From the NCBI RefSeq assembly GCF_001677885.1, contig NZ_LOCQ01000056.1, positions 209,567 through 273,566 of the forward strand: a stretch of DNA of 64,000 bases. Direction: 5' to 3'. The translations under genes were made by a program, and so were the position numbers. Below are positions 28,374 through 37,225 of the stretch, one piece after another. This DNA comes from Janthinobacterium psychrotolerans (lineage in GTDB: Bacteria > Pseudomonadota > Gammaproteobacteria > Burkholderiales > Burkholderiaceae_D). The number at the start of each line of letters is the position of its first letter. The first letter of the stretch is position 1. A model generated the notes under the pieces. The model was given only the letters and a program-made list of their open reading frames with translations, did not search any database and was not told where the DNA came from.

Positions 28374-29294
28374 TCAAGCCGCCTGCGCCACCCCGAACAT
28401 CAGCGAACGATGGGCCGCCACGCCGGCCATGGCGCCGTCGGCCACGGCAAACGCCACATTGCCGGCCGCGCGGCCGGCGTCGCCGCAGCAGAACACGCCG
28501 GCCACGCTGGTCGCTTTCGTTTCATCGGTACGCACCACCGGCCCCATCGGTCCTTCATCGATCGCGCAGCCCAGCTGTTCGGCCAAGGGGCTGGCCTGGT
28601 GGGTGCGGGGCGCAACAAACAGGCCGGCCATGGCGTGCCTGCTGCCGTCTTCCAGCACCACCTCGGCCACACCCTCGATGCGCGCGACAAGCCTGCGCTC
28701 GAGCGTGCTGCCACGGCGCGCCAGTTCGGCCAGCTGCGCCGCATCGGGCTCGAAGGCGCCATTGAGGAACAACGTCACCGTACCCCAGTCGGGCAGCATC
28801 AGCGCGTGGTGCATCGACAAGGCGCTGCTGGCGATCACGCCGATGCGGCCCTGGCCAAGCTCGTAGCCGTGGCAGTACGGGCAGTGAAACGCACTGGCGC
28901 CCCAGCGCTCGCGCAAGCCCTCGACCGGCGGCAGTTCGTCGACCACACCGCCGGCCAAGACCAGGCGCGCGGCCTGTACCCGGCTGCCGTCGTCCAACAT
29001 GATCTCGAAGCCATCCGCCGTTTGTGCGGCTTGCCGCGCCCTGCCCTCGCGCCAGCTGACGGTGGCATACGCGAGTACCTGGCGTTTGCCGTCGGCGGCA
29101 ATGTCGCCTGGCGCGCGGCCGTCCTGCGTCAGGAAACCGTGCGAGTGGCTGGCGTAGCGGTTGCGGCGCTGGCCGGCGTCGATCACCAGCACGCGCCGGC
29201 GCGCGCGGCCCAGCTGCATGGCGCAGGACAGGCCGGCGTAGCTGCCGCCAACGATGATGACGTCATACGGTGGATGTGATTCAGATGGGTTCAT
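28374..29294 (-). CDS. Thioredoxin reductase-like FAD/NAD(P) oxidoreductase
   Basis: The 306-aa protein starts MNPSESHPPYDVIIVGGSYAGLSCAMQLG, a dinucleotide-binding fold for FAD. The redox-active pair reads FHCPYCHGYE, and the C-terminal FAD motif is GVFCCGDAGRAAGNVAFAVADG. These match the low-molecular-weight thioredoxin reductase superfamily found beside Rrf2 or other small regulators, whose electron acceptor is mostly unknown. The start is inside the last 14 bases of the Rrf2 gene, indicating coupling. Confidence 0.88.
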   Translation of the reverse strand: MNPSESHPPYDVIIVGGSYAGLSCAMQLGRARRRVLVIDAGQRRNRYASHSHGFLTQDGRAPGDIAADGKRQVLAYATVSWREGRARQAAQTADGFEIMLDDGSRVQAARLVLAGGVVDELPPVEGLRERWGASAFHCPYCHGYELGQGRIGVIASSALSMHHALMLPDWGTVTLFLNGAFEPDAAQLAELARRGSTLERRLVARIEGVAEVVLEDGSRHAMAGLFVAPRTHQASPLAEQLGCAIDEGPMGPVVRTDETKATSVAGVFCCGDAGRAAGNVAFAVADGAMAGVAAHRSLMFGVAQAA

Positions 29295-29733
29295 GGGCCG
29301 GGCTCCGTTGGTTGGCATGCAAATGGCTGAAACGCGCGGACAGGTCGGCCAGGCTGACTGCACCGAGGCGCGCGATCAGCAGCGCTTCGGCTTCGTCAAA
29401 AGCGCTCGCCAGCGACTGGTTGACAGCCTGTTCGACCAGGCAGCCAGGCTGCTCGACGCGATTGCCCATGGCAAACACCGTGGGCGCGCCGACGGCGTCA
29501 TAGATATCACGCAGGGTGACCTGCCCAAGATCGCAGCTGATGGTCCAGCCGCCGCCATGGCCCTTGGTCGAGGCCACATAGCCACGCTCGCGCAAGCCCG
29601 CCATCACGCGCCGCACCAGCACCGGGTTGGTGCCCAGGCAGGCGGCCATCTCCTCGGACGTCATCGGGCGTCCCGCATGCGCCATATGCAATAGCACATG
29701 CAATATCGATGAAAGTTTGCTGTCTGGTTTCAT
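29281..29733 (-). CDS. Rrf2-family regulator (YwnA-like, likely cluster-free)
   Basis: The 150-aa winged-helix protein has MTSEEMAACLGTNPVLVRRVMAGLRE and KGHGGGWTISCDLG. Unlike the NsrR protein in this window it lacks the three-cysteine cluster loop; only Cys38, Cys82 and Cys108 (QPGCLVEQ) are present, so it may sense by thiol chemistry. It heads an operon with the thioredoxin reductase-like gene. A perfect palindrome overlapping its own start is a probable autoregulatory operator. Confidence 0.85.
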   Translation of the reverse strand: MKPDSKLSSILHVLLHMAHAGRPMTSEEMAACLGTNPVLVRRVMAGLRERGYVASTKGHGGGWTISCDLGQVTLRDIYDAVGAPTVFAMGNRVEQPGCLVEQAVNQSLASAFDEAEALLIARLGAVSLADLSARFSHLHANQRSPAHEPI

Positions 29734-29753
29734 GTAACCAATGATATTACATG
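29731..29753. promoter_or_regulatory. Palindrome overlapping the Rrf2 start codon
   Basis: CATGTAA at 29731-29737 and TTACATG at 29747-29753 form perfect 7-bp arms nine bases apart; the first arm includes the start codon of the Rrf2 gene. Rrf2 regulators bind such 20-25 bp dyads, so this is a candidate autorepression site for the regulator-oxidoreductase operon. Confidence 0.55.
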
Positions 29754-29783
29754 ATAGCGATTAATGCAAACTACTTGCAAATA

Positions 29784-30233
29784 TCAGCGAGCAGCGCAGG
29801 CCTGGGCCGCCCTCTCCAGCCACTGCGCATCGACCGTACCCAGGCGCGTGGTGCAGACCTGGTGCGCGCCATTCAACACCACCGTGTAGGGCAAGGCGCC
29901 CAGCGGATTGCCGAACTGGCGCAGCAGATCCTGTCGCCCCGGCGCCGCCAGCTGCACATACGCCGTGCCGGCCTTGCGCGCGAACGGCGCCGCCCTCCGC
30001 CCCTCGTCGATGGCGATGCCAACAAAGCGCAAGCCGGGCAGGCGGCGCGACTGCGCTTGCAGCAGCGGCAGTTCACGCACGCAAGGCAGGCAGTTGCTGG
30101 CCCAGAAGTTCAGCAGCACGGGGCCTGGCAAGGCCGCCAGGGTCACGCTGCCGCTGGCGTCCAGCGCGGGCAATTTGAAATCAGGATTGGGCTGTGCCAG
30201 CGCCAGGGCTGCCATCAGCCATACCGCGCTCAC
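29784..30233 (-). CDS. TlpA-like thioredoxin-fold protein
   Basis: The 149-aa product starts with a hydrophobic leader (MSAVWLMAALALAQ, GTG start overlapping the preceding stop) and has the redoxin core LLNFWASNCLPCVRELPLL with a CLPC active site. The cis-proline region reads LGALPYTVVLNGAHQV. It should be exported and act as a periplasmic thiol-disulfide reductase. It is the last gene of the ABC-DUF3299 cluster, suggesting it services an exported cysteine protein of that cluster. Confidence 0.85.
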   Translation of the reverse strand: MSAVWLMAALALAQPNPDFKLPALDASGSVTLAALPGPVLLNFWASNCLPCVRELPLLQAQSRRLPGLRFVGIAIDEGRRAAPFARKAGTAYVQLAAPGRQDLLRQFGNPLGALPYTVVLNGAHQVCTTRLGTVDAQWLERAAQACAAR

Positions 30234-30715
30234 GGCGCCACCAGGCTGGCGTCGTTGATGCGGTAGTACAAGCCCATCGAATCGCTTTTGAGCACCGTCA
30301 TCTTGCCGCTCATGATCATCGGCGCGTAAGTGAATTTGACCGGCGCCTTGCTGTTGATTTCGACCACGCCTTCCGGCCCGGCCGGCAGGCAGAACGGGCA
30401 GCTGGCCGAGGTCACCGTCAACAGGAAGTGCTTCTGCTTCTGGCCCGGCTGCAGCGGCATCATGAAGCCCTGCACCTTGACCTCGCTCTGGTCGAGCGCC
30501 GTGATTTCAGCGGTATATTTGGGCACCATGCGCCCGCCCTTCGCTTTCACGGTGGTGGCTTTCGACAGCAGGCTCCAGGGCAGCACGCCGGGAATATCCT
30601 CGAGCGGCGCGAAAAACGACGGCGGCTGGTCGGCGCTCGCCGGGGTGGTGACCTTCGCCGCCTGGGCGGTCAGGCCAGCGCCAGCAAGCAGCAGAACAAG
30701 CAGTAATGATTTCAT
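30230..30715 (-). CDS. Exported DUF3299 protein
   Basis: The 161-aa protein has a signal peptide (MKSLLLVLLLAGAGLTAQA). The family core reads VKVQGFMMPLQPGQKQKHFLL and TSASCPFCLPAGPEGVVEI; the CPFC motif, followed by a beta domain, is characteristic of DUF3299. The paired cysteines may bind metal or be redox active, which fits the neighbouring TlpA-like gene. From memory, DUF3299 genes accompany ABC genes in zinc-regulated loci such as zrg of Vibrio; that link is not shown here. It lies ten bases after the permease gene. Confidence 0.82.
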   Translation of the reverse strand: MKSLLLVLLLAGAGLTAQAAKVTTPASADQPPSFFAPLEDIPGVLPWSLLSKATTVKAKGGRMVPKYTAEITALDQSEVKVQGFMMPLQPGQKQKHFLLTVTSASCPFCLPAGPEGVVEINSKAPVKFTYAPMIMSGKMTVLKSDSMGLYYRINDASLVAP

Positions 30716-30725
30716 GATGTCTCCT

Positions 30726-31931
30726 TCAGGAATGGGCCAGAGTGGCGGCGATATCGGTGCGATAGGCGCGCAAGGCGGGAACGATGGAGGCGGCCAGGCC
30801 CACCAGCAAGGCGGCCGGCAGCAGCCAGGCCTCCTGCGGGTCGACCTTCCAGGCCGACAGCGCCAGATTCTGCTGGCCTTCCATCAGCGCGCCCAGCAGA
30901 CCCACCCCAAAGTGGCCCAGCAGCCAGCCCAGCACGGCGCCGCCCAGCGCCAGGGCCAGGCCCTGGGTCAGCAACAGCAGCAGCAATTTGCGTGGCGCTG
31001 CGCCCAGCGCGCGCAAGATCGCCAGGTCGGTCTTGCGCTCTTCCAGCGCGTGGTACAGGGCCACAAACATCGACAGGCAGGCCACCGCCAGCACGATGGC
31101 GGCGATCGCGCGCAGCACGTCGGCACCGACGCCCACCAGCTCGAACAATTTGGCCGACTCCAGCGCCGGCTGCGCCGCCTGCAGGCGGGTCTGGCTGTTG
31201 ACCCAGCGCGGCAGGCTGATGGCCGCCATCGGCGAGGCATAGCGCACCAGCAGCGCGGTGATTTCATGCTCGGCTTCGTTGACCTGCCCATGCGGCTCGT
31301 CCGGATCGGTTTCATGCACCTGCCATACGGAAGCGACGGGCGTGACGATCAGCCGGTCCAGCACCGTGCCGGTGGGCTGCAGGATGCCCACCACCGTGTA
31401 GGGCGCATGGGCGTGCACTTCGCCGCCGGCCACCAGGCCGTGCGAGCCGGCAAAGCGCGCACCGACAGCCGCCTTGGTGTTGCGCGCCACTTCCGCCCCC
31501 AGCACTACCTGCATGGTGCCGCCGAACAGCACGCCGCTGGCCGCCTGGCCGCCGTAATGGCGGATATAGTCGGCCGTGCTGCCGACGATGCGAAAGCCGC
31601 GGTAGCTGTCGCCGAGCGCCAGCGGGATCGCCTCGGCCACCAGCGGATTGGCCGCCATCTCAAGCTGTGCGGCGGCCGGGATATTGCCGGTCGGGATATC
31701 GATATGGTAGATCGACGACAGGATCAGCTGCAGCGGCGAGCCCTTGGCGCCGACCACCATGTCGATGCCGTTGGCGTCCTTCATGGCGCCGTCTTCCAGC
31801 TGGCTGGAGGCGGACAAAATAAAGGTCATCATCGCCACGCCGATCGCCATCAGCAGCAGATTGAGGCAGGTAGCGAGCGGCTTGTGGCGCAGCGCGGCCA
31901 GCGCCATGGTCACTGCGTTCAGGCGGCGCAT
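30726..31931 (-). CDS. ABC transporter permease (FtsX/MacB type)
   Basis: The 401-aa protein has one N-terminal membrane helix (CLNLLLMAIGVAMMTFIL), a large periplasmic domain (about 45-265) and three C-terminal helices, with LAILRALGAAPRKLLLLLL before the third. This is the type VII ABC/FtsX layout of LolCE and MacB. Such proteins move lipids or couple ATP hydrolysis to envelope proteins rather than import solutes. It overlaps the ATPase gene by 13 bases. Confidence 0.88.
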   Translation of the reverse strand: MRRLNAVTMALAALRHKPLATCLNLLLMAIGVAMMTFILSASSQLEDGAMKDANGIDMVVGAKGSPLQLILSSIYHIDIPTGNIPAAAQLEMAANPLVAEAIPLALGDSYRGFRIVGSTADYIRHYGGQAASGVLFGGTMQVVLGAEVARNTKAAVGARFAGSHGLVAGGEVHAHAPYTVVGILQPTGTVLDRLIVTPVASVWQVHETDPDEPHGQVNEAEHEITALLVRYASPMAAISLPRWVNSQTRLQAAQPALESAKLFELVGVGADVLRAIAAIVLAVACLSMFVALYHALEERKTDLAILRALGAAPRKLLLLLLTQGLALALGGAVLGWLLGHFGVGLLGALMEGQQNLALSAWKVDPQEAWLLPAALLVGLAASIVPALRAYRTDIAATLAHS

Positions 31932-32596
31932 GGCAGCTCCCCGCGCGCCGGCAGGCGCAGCACGGCGGCGCCGGGCAAAGCGGCGACCAGGCGCGCGTCG
32001 TGGCTGGCGATCAACAGCGAGGCGTTGGCGTCCCTGGCCTGGCGCGCCAGCAGCGCCACCACCGTGGCGCAGGCCCTGTCATCCAGATTGGCCGTCGGTT
32101 CATCGGCCAGCAGCAGGCGCGGTTGCGTGTACATGGCGCGCGCGATCGCCACGCGCTGGCGCTGGCCGCCGCTCAGCTGATGCGGCATGGCGTGCGCCTT
32201 GTCGGCCAGGCCGAGGCCGGCCAACAGCGCCTGCGCGCGCTGTTCGTCGGCCGGCAGACCCGCCGCATAGGCCGGCAGCAGCACATTGTCGCGCACGCAC
32301 AAGCTGGACACCAGGGCCAGCTGCTGCGGCAGCAGGCCAACATGGCGGCCACGCCAGTCGTCGGCGGCGCGCGGCGCCAGGGCCGCCAGATCGACGCCGT
32401 CGATCTCGATGCGCCCCGCTTGCGCAGTCAAGATGGCGCCCAGCAGATGCAGCAGGGTGGATTTGCCACAGCCCGAAGGCCCCAGCAGCAGCGCGTGTCG
32501 GCCACGCGCCAGTTCAAAAAAGGGTACGGCGAGTACGGTCACACCGCCGTAGCGGTGCTCCAGTTGGGTAATGGTCAGCACATTGGTCTCGATCAT
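31919..32596 (-). CDS. ABC transporter ATP-binding protein (LolD/MacB type)
   Basis: The 225-aa ATPase has Walker A LLGPSGCGKSTLLHLL, signature LSGGQRQRVAIARAM, Walker B LLLADEPTANLDD and the switch histidine in IASHD. The ATG at 32596 is preferred to a TTG 12 bases upstream. No strong ribosome site is seen. It forms a transporter with the downstream FtsX-type permease. The same unit carries a His/Cys-rich small membrane protein upstream. Confidence 0.92.
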   Translation of the reverse strand: MIETNVLTITQLEHRYGGVTVLAVPFFELARGRHALLLGPSGCGKSTLLHLLGAILTAQAGRIEIDGVDLAALAPRAADDWRGRHVGLLPQQLALVSSLCVRDNVLLPAYAAGLPADEQRAQALLAGLGLADKAHAMPHQLSGGQRQRVAIARAMYTQPRLLLADEPTANLDDRACATVVALLARQARDANASLLIASHDARLVAALPGAAVLRLPARGELPCAA

Positions 32597-32650
32597 CAAT
32601 GACAACAAAGCCGCAGTGGCGGCTTGCGCCCTGCGGTCGTGGTAGCGGTA

Positions 32651-32968
32651 TCAGGGAAAGGAGACCAGGGCCGGCGGCCCATGCGCATGCGGAATCAGGA
32701 AACTGCGCAGCAGCGGACTGGCCGGCGGTACGGAAGGGGAAAAACGATGACTGCCGGCCAGGCGCAGTGGCACCAGCGCCGGCGGCGTGAGTGATTGGTC
32801 AGCCGGCGGCACGCTGCCGGCAAAGCAGCTGGCGCAGTCAAACGGGTGGCTGTCGATGGCGTGATGGTGCTGGCCCAGGCCGAACAGCTGCAGCGCGAGC
32901 ATGGCCATGACCAGCCATGCCAGCCAGCGCTTGTATCTGGAACCGTTTGCTACCATAAGACCAGGCAT
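32651..32968 (-). CDS. Small His/Cys membrane protein, DUF2946-like
   Basis: The 105-aa product has one N-terminal hydrophobic segment (WLAWLVMAMLALQLFGL) followed by GQHHHAIDSHPFDCASCFAG, with three adjacent histidines and a CASC pair, likely metal ligands on the outer face. This resembles DUF2946 proteins found near metal and cytochrome genes. An alternative ATG at 32956 gives a four-residue shorter form. It is first in the ABC-DUF3299-TlpA unit, pointing to a metal or haem-related envelope role. Confidence 0.6.
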   Translation of the reverse strand: MPGLMVANGSRYKRWLAWLVMAMLALQLFGLGQHHHAIDSHPFDCASCFAGSVPPADQSLTPPALVPLRLAGSHRFSPSVPPASPLLRSFLIPHAHGPPALVSFP

Positions 32969-33045
32969 GCCCGAAAACGCAATTGATTTGCGAATAGTAG
33001 CATGCCCGGCAGGCCTGGCTCAGTACGCTTGCACCGGCGCCCGGG

Positions 33046-34857
33046 CTAGCCCCTGGCTTTTTGCGCCGGAATAAACTGCTCGCGCACGGCCTTGGCCAGC
33101 AGGTCCGGCGGCAGCAGGCCCTGGCCCAGCAGGAAGTTGTTGAACGCCAGGCGGTCGAACTTCGCACCCAGCGCCAGCTCGGTTTCCGCGCGCAGTTGCA
33201 ATATGCGCGTGTAGCCGTAGAAATAGCTGCCGGCCTGCCCTGGCGCGTTGAAGGTGTAGCGGTCCAGTTCCTGGCGCGCCATCGGCTTCGACAGCATCAC
33301 TTCGTCGGTCAGGATGCGCCCGGCTTCCTCGCGCGTGACCTGGCCCAGGTTGAGCATCGGGTCGAGCATGGCGCGCGCGGCGCGCAGCATGCGGAACTGC
33401 AGCGCGATGAACTGGCCCTCGGCCGGCTCGTGCGGGATCATCTCGGCTTCCGCGTACAGCGCCCAGCCTTCCACGTTGACGCTGTTGAAAGCATACAGGC
33501 TGCGCGCCTGCGACACGCCGCGTTCGACCATGGCGCTGAACTGCAGTTCGTGGCCGGGACGGCCCTCGTGCGCACTCAGGGTCCAGGCGGCGCCGGCGAA
33601 GTTGAAATCGTCATACGCTTCGCCCTTGCCGCTGGCGGCGGGGTTGCCCACCGGCAGCACGAACTGGCCATGCTCGCCCGTATTGCCGATCAGCGGAGGC
33701 GGACGCATGTGCGGCGCCGGCTGGGCCGCCGATTCGGCCGGCGAGGCCAGGCGCATGGTCATCGCGCGCGCCGGAAGATCGACCACGCCCTGCTGGCGGA
33801 TGCGTTTTTCCAACTCGGTATTGACGCCCTTGTAATGGGCTTCCAGCTTGTCATTCGCAATCGCCGTGCTTTTCAGCGCGCGCAGCACCTGGCGGTAGTC
33901 GCTGCCGTCGATCCCTTTGAGGGAGAGTTTGGCGGCCACCACCGGCGCCAGCGCCTGCATCGCCGAACGCGTCTCCAGGTAGGCCACCTCGGCCCGCTCG
34001 ACGAGAGTGCGCGGTTCGATATCGATGCCGACCTGCTTCAGGCGAAACGCATACTGCTCGGGCGCCATGCGGAAATCCGTGCGCGACAGCGGCAGCACCA
34101 CCTCGCGTTCCCAGGCGGCGTAGTCATGCAATTGTTTTTCCATCGCCGCCAGCGCCGCTTCGGCGCCCGCGATCTGCATGTCGGCAAACAGCTTACGGAT
34201 GCCGGCAATATAGGTCGGCACGTTCTCCAGCGACTGCTCCACCTGCCCCCGCACCGGACCGGCCAGGCCTGGCTGGCCGATTTTTTCGGTCAGGCGCGCT
34301 TTCGCCTGCTCGGTAACCGGCGTGCTGCCCTTCAATTGCCCTGTGTAGCGCTGCAGCCGTTCCAGCGCCTTGGCCCGGCGCGCGGCCGGGCGCTGTTCCT
34401 GCAGCAGGCTTTGCATGGAACCGAACACCATCTGCGGCACGTCGACCCACGGCAGGCTGTACCTGGCGTCGATCTGCGCGCCGGCGATTTCCTGGTCGAC
34501 CGCGCCAATCAAAATTTCCAGGTCCTGGCGGATGCGCTCGTCGCGCTCCAGTTCCAGTTGTTGCTGCAGCTTCGCGCGCGCCTGCCGCAGGGCAGCGATC
34601 TGGCGTTCGACGATATCCGGTCCCAGGTCGGCGGCCAGGCCATCGTATTGCGACAGGCCCGTATCGGAGGCGTTTTCGGGCGAAAATGTCGCCTGCGCTT
34701 CGAGCACGATGGCGGCATTGCGGTTGCTGGCCTCGACCCAGGCGGCGGAGGCGGCAGGGGCTGGCGCGGCAATCGCGGGAATGGAAACAATGGGGGAAAA
34801 GGCGGCGGCTAGCGCCAGCGCGAATACGCTCTGGCGCAATTTCGGGGATACGGACAT
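33046..34857 (-). CDS. Exported DUF885 protein (putative metallopeptidase)
   Basis: The 603-aa protein has a signal peptide (MSVSPKLRQSVFALALAAAF through AIAAPAPA). The family hallmark HEGRPGHELQFSAMVERG lies near residue 440, followed by EGWALYAEAEMIP, which is the pattern of M32/M3-like zinc peptidases. DUF885 members are periplasmic or lipoprotein peptidases with little characterisation. A GGAAG site precedes the ATG. It is followed by a REP-like palindrome shared with the GH3 gene side, and it does not appear to be in an operon. Confidence 0.85.
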   Translation of the reverse strand: MSVSPKLRQSVFALALAAAFSPIVSIPAIAAPAPAASAAWVEASNRNAAIVLEAQATFSPENASDTGLSQYDGLAADLGPDIVERQIAALRQARAKLQQQLELERDERIRQDLEILIGAVDQEIAGAQIDARYSLPWVDVPQMVFGSMQSLLQEQRPAARRAKALERLQRYTGQLKGSTPVTEQAKARLTEKIGQPGLAGPVRGQVEQSLENVPTYIAGIRKLFADMQIAGAEAALAAMEKQLHDYAAWEREVVLPLSRTDFRMAPEQYAFRLKQVGIDIEPRTLVERAEVAYLETRSAMQALAPVVAAKLSLKGIDGSDYRQVLRALKSTAIANDKLEAHYKGVNTELEKRIRQQGVVDLPARAMTMRLASPAESAAQPAPHMRPPPLIGNTGEHGQFVLPVGNPAASGKGEAYDDFNFAGAAWTLSAHEGRPGHELQFSAMVERGVSQARSLYAFNSVNVEGWALYAEAEMIPHEPAEGQFIALQFRMLRAARAMLDPMLNLGQVTREEAGRILTDEVMLSKPMARQELDRYTFNAPGQAGSYFYGYTRILQLRAETELALGAKFDRLAFNNFLLGQGLLPPDLLAKAVREQFIPAQKARG

Positions 34858-34941
34858 CGGGTGCTTCCTTCCTGGCGGTTTCGGCGAACGAAACGGCCAG
34901 TATCGGCGAGCACCCGGGCACTGTCAATCGATCAGGCGCAG

Positions 34942-34977
34942 GTCGGATTAGTGCGGCAACGCCGCACGTAATCCGAC
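34942..34977. repeat. REP-like intergenic palindrome
   Basis: Outer arms GTCGGATTA and TAATCCGAC enclose inner arms GTGCGG and CCGCAC with a five-base loop and one bulged G. The GTCGGATTA...TAATCCGAC design is a widespread proteobacterial intergenic repeat (REP/BIME-like) as I recall. It lies between the DUF885 and GH3 genes; only one copy was noticed here. Confidence 0.6.
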
Positions 34978-34993
34978 ACCACCGCCAGCGTCG

Positions 34994-37003
34994 TTAATAC
35001 CCGAGTCCGTAACCGAACTTGTACAGCGGCCGCGCCGTGTCATACGGCACGTCGGACTTCTGCACCAGCACTTCGGCCATCGACGATGGCAGTTCGAACG
35101 GCAGCTTGCCTTCCGGCTTGGCCTTGCCGGTCAAGACATCGAACAGTGCGCCGTCGCTGACGCCGAAGTTGCCGACAATGGCGCTGGCCTTGTCCTGCAC
35201 GTTGCCGAGGATGGCCGGACGGTCCAGGTAGACCGTGACCACGGTTTTCGGCGCCAGGCGGGCGGCATTCTTGATCGCCTCATAGTCGGCGTCGCCGTCG
35301 ACGAAGTTCAGGCGGCCTTCATGCTGCATGCTGCCGAAGATGTAGTTCGGGTGCAGGATTTCATACGGCGTGGCCACGCGCAGCAGGGCCACGTCGGCTT
35401 CCTGCGGGGTCGCCACCACGGTGTAGCCGTACTGGCGGGCGACGGCCGCGTCGATGCCGTACAAATACACCTTCTTGACGGTGGCGGCCAGCGGCAGCAC
35501 CTTGTCCTTGTTTTCCAGCAGCACCAGCGAACGGCGCTGCGCTTCCAGGCCGGCGGCGACAAAATCGGCCTTGCCCACCGTGGCGGCGGCCTTTGCCGTG
35601 TCGACAAACGGATGCTCGAACAGGCCCTGCTTGAATTTCTGCACCAGGATGCGGCGCGCCGAGGCGTTGATGCGCGCCTCGGTCAGCTGGCCGCGCTGCA
35701 CCGCCTGCGTCAGGTATGGTGCTTCCGTCACGCCGCCAAACTGGTCCATCCCGGCATTGACGGCCTTGACGTAGCGCTCGGCCTTGGTGGCGTTTTCCAT
35801 GCCCCACGGCGTGCCGAAGCCGATAAACGAAGGCGCGACACCTGGCGCGGTGCCGTTGCGGCAGTTGGCGTCGCAGTCGGAGGTGATGCCCCAGTCGGAC
35901 AGGATCACGCCTTCGAAGCCGTATTTGCCGCGCAGCAGGTCGGTCAGCATGGTCTTGCTGAAGCCGGCCGCCGTTTGTTCCAGCGTGATGCCGTCGATGG
36001 TGATATTGCCATCCGGCAGGGCGTAGGTCGGCATCACGGACGCCGCCTTGGCGTTGAACGCGCCTTCGAACGGTTTGACGTGATAGGCGAAATTGTTGCC
36101 CGGGTAGGTCATGTAGCGGCCATAGTAGTTGTGGCCGTCAAAACCTTCTTTGGTCGCGCCATAGCCGACCCAGTGCTTGACCACGGCCACCACGCTGCCG
36201 TCGTGCAGGCCGGTATTGCCGTCCTGGAAGCCTTCGATATAGTTCTGCACCATGCGCTTGGCCAGCTCGGCGTCTTCGCCAAAGGTGCCGTTGATGCGCG
36301 ACCAGCGCGGTTCGGTGGCCAGGTCGGCCTGCGGCGACAGCGCCTGCGTGATGCCGACGGCCAGGTATTCCTGGCGCGCGATATCGCCGAAGCGGCGCAC
36401 CAGCGCGTTGTCGCCGATGGCGGCCAGGCCCAGCGTTTCAGGCCACTGCGAAAAGCCTTGCGTGCCGGCGCTGGCGCCCACCGTGTACTGGAAGTGGTGG
36501 CGCGGGTCGGTGCTGATCGACACCGGAATGCCGTGGCGCGAGGTTTCGCTCAGCGCCTGCACCTTGTTGTACTGCGCCGCCATATTGGCCGAGTCGCCGG
36601 CCATGCGGGTAATGAAGGTATTGATATGCTGCTTGACGATCAGGTTCTGCAGGGCCGTGAGGTCGTAGCCGCTGCCCTGGCCGATGCCGGTCGGGTCGGC
36701 GACGGTAGGCGCCGTGCCGTGCATCATCAGGCCGGCTTTTTCGTCGAGCGACATGCGCGCGATCAGGTCGTCGGCGCGCGCCTCGGCGCTCAGGCGCCAA
36801 TCCTCGTACGGGTCGATCTTGCCGTTGCGGTTCATGTCCTTGAAGGTATAGCTGTCGACCTTCAGCTGGCTGTAGGTGGTGGCGCCGAACACGGGCTGGG
36901 TATATCCGGGGCGGTCGCTGTTGCTGCTGCCGCAGGCGGCAAGGGCGAGCGTGGCGACGCAGCCGGCGACCACGCGGGCCATCGGTTTCAAAGTGCAATT
37001 CAT
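34994..37003 (-). CDS. Glycoside hydrolase family 3 lipoprotein (beta-glucosidase-like)
   Basis: The 669-aa product has a lipoprotein signal with lipobox LALAAC (MNCTLKPMARVVAGCVATLA, then CGSSNSD). The N-terminal TIM-barrel domain contains KHWVGYGATKEGFDGHN and the nucleophile motif GVILSDWGITSDC with Asp370. A second domain follows from about 480 (RSLVLLENKDKVLPLA), typical of GH3. There is no secretion partner or sugar transporter next to it. It would cleave beta-linked glucosides in the periplasm or at the outer membrane. It is divergent from an AraC regulator that probably controls it. Confidence 0.88.
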   Translation of the reverse strand: MNCTLKPMARVVAGCVATLALAACGSSNSDRPGYTQPVFGATTYSQLKVDSYTFKDMNRNGKIDPYEDWRLSAEARADDLIARMSLDEKAGLMMHGTAPTVADPTGIGQGSGYDLTALQNLIVKQHINTFITRMAGDSANMAAQYNKVQALSETSRHGIPVSISTDPRHHFQYTVGASAGTQGFSQWPETLGLAAIGDNALVRRFGDIARQEYLAVGITQALSPQADLATEPRWSRINGTFGEDAELAKRMVQNYIEGFQDGNTGLHDGSVVAVVKHWVGYGATKEGFDGHNYYGRYMTYPGNNFAYHVKPFEGAFNAKAASVMPTYALPDGNITIDGITLEQTAAGFSKTMLTDLLRGKYGFEGVILSDWGITSDCDANCRNGTAPGVAPSFIGFGTPWGMENATKAERYVKAVNAGMDQFGGVTEAPYLTQAVQRGQLTEARINASARRILVQKFKQGLFEHPFVDTAKAAATVGKADFVAAGLEAQRRSLVLLENKDKVLPLAATVKKVYLYGIDAAVARQYGYTVVATPQEADVALLRVATPYEILHPNYIFGSMQHEGRLNFVDGDADYEAIKNAARLAPKTVVTVYLDRPAILGNVQDKASAIVGNFGVSDGALFDVLTGKAKPEGKLPFELPSSMAEVLVQKSDVPYDTARPLYKFGYGLGY

Positions 37004-37225
37004 GTCTGTCTCCAGTATGTTTTTGTGGTGAGCGGGGCCGCATCGAGGCTGCCCCGGACCCAATATAGCGTGTCATGTGAACATGTTTTTGACCGCGCAG
37101 AACAGTAGTTATACCGGTGAGAACAATTTTCGACATTGACGTGCGGCAATCACCGAATTCCGACAAAAATGCTACCATTTGTGAAAAATTACTACAAACA
37201 AGTCCGCAGAGACTGGAGACGAACA

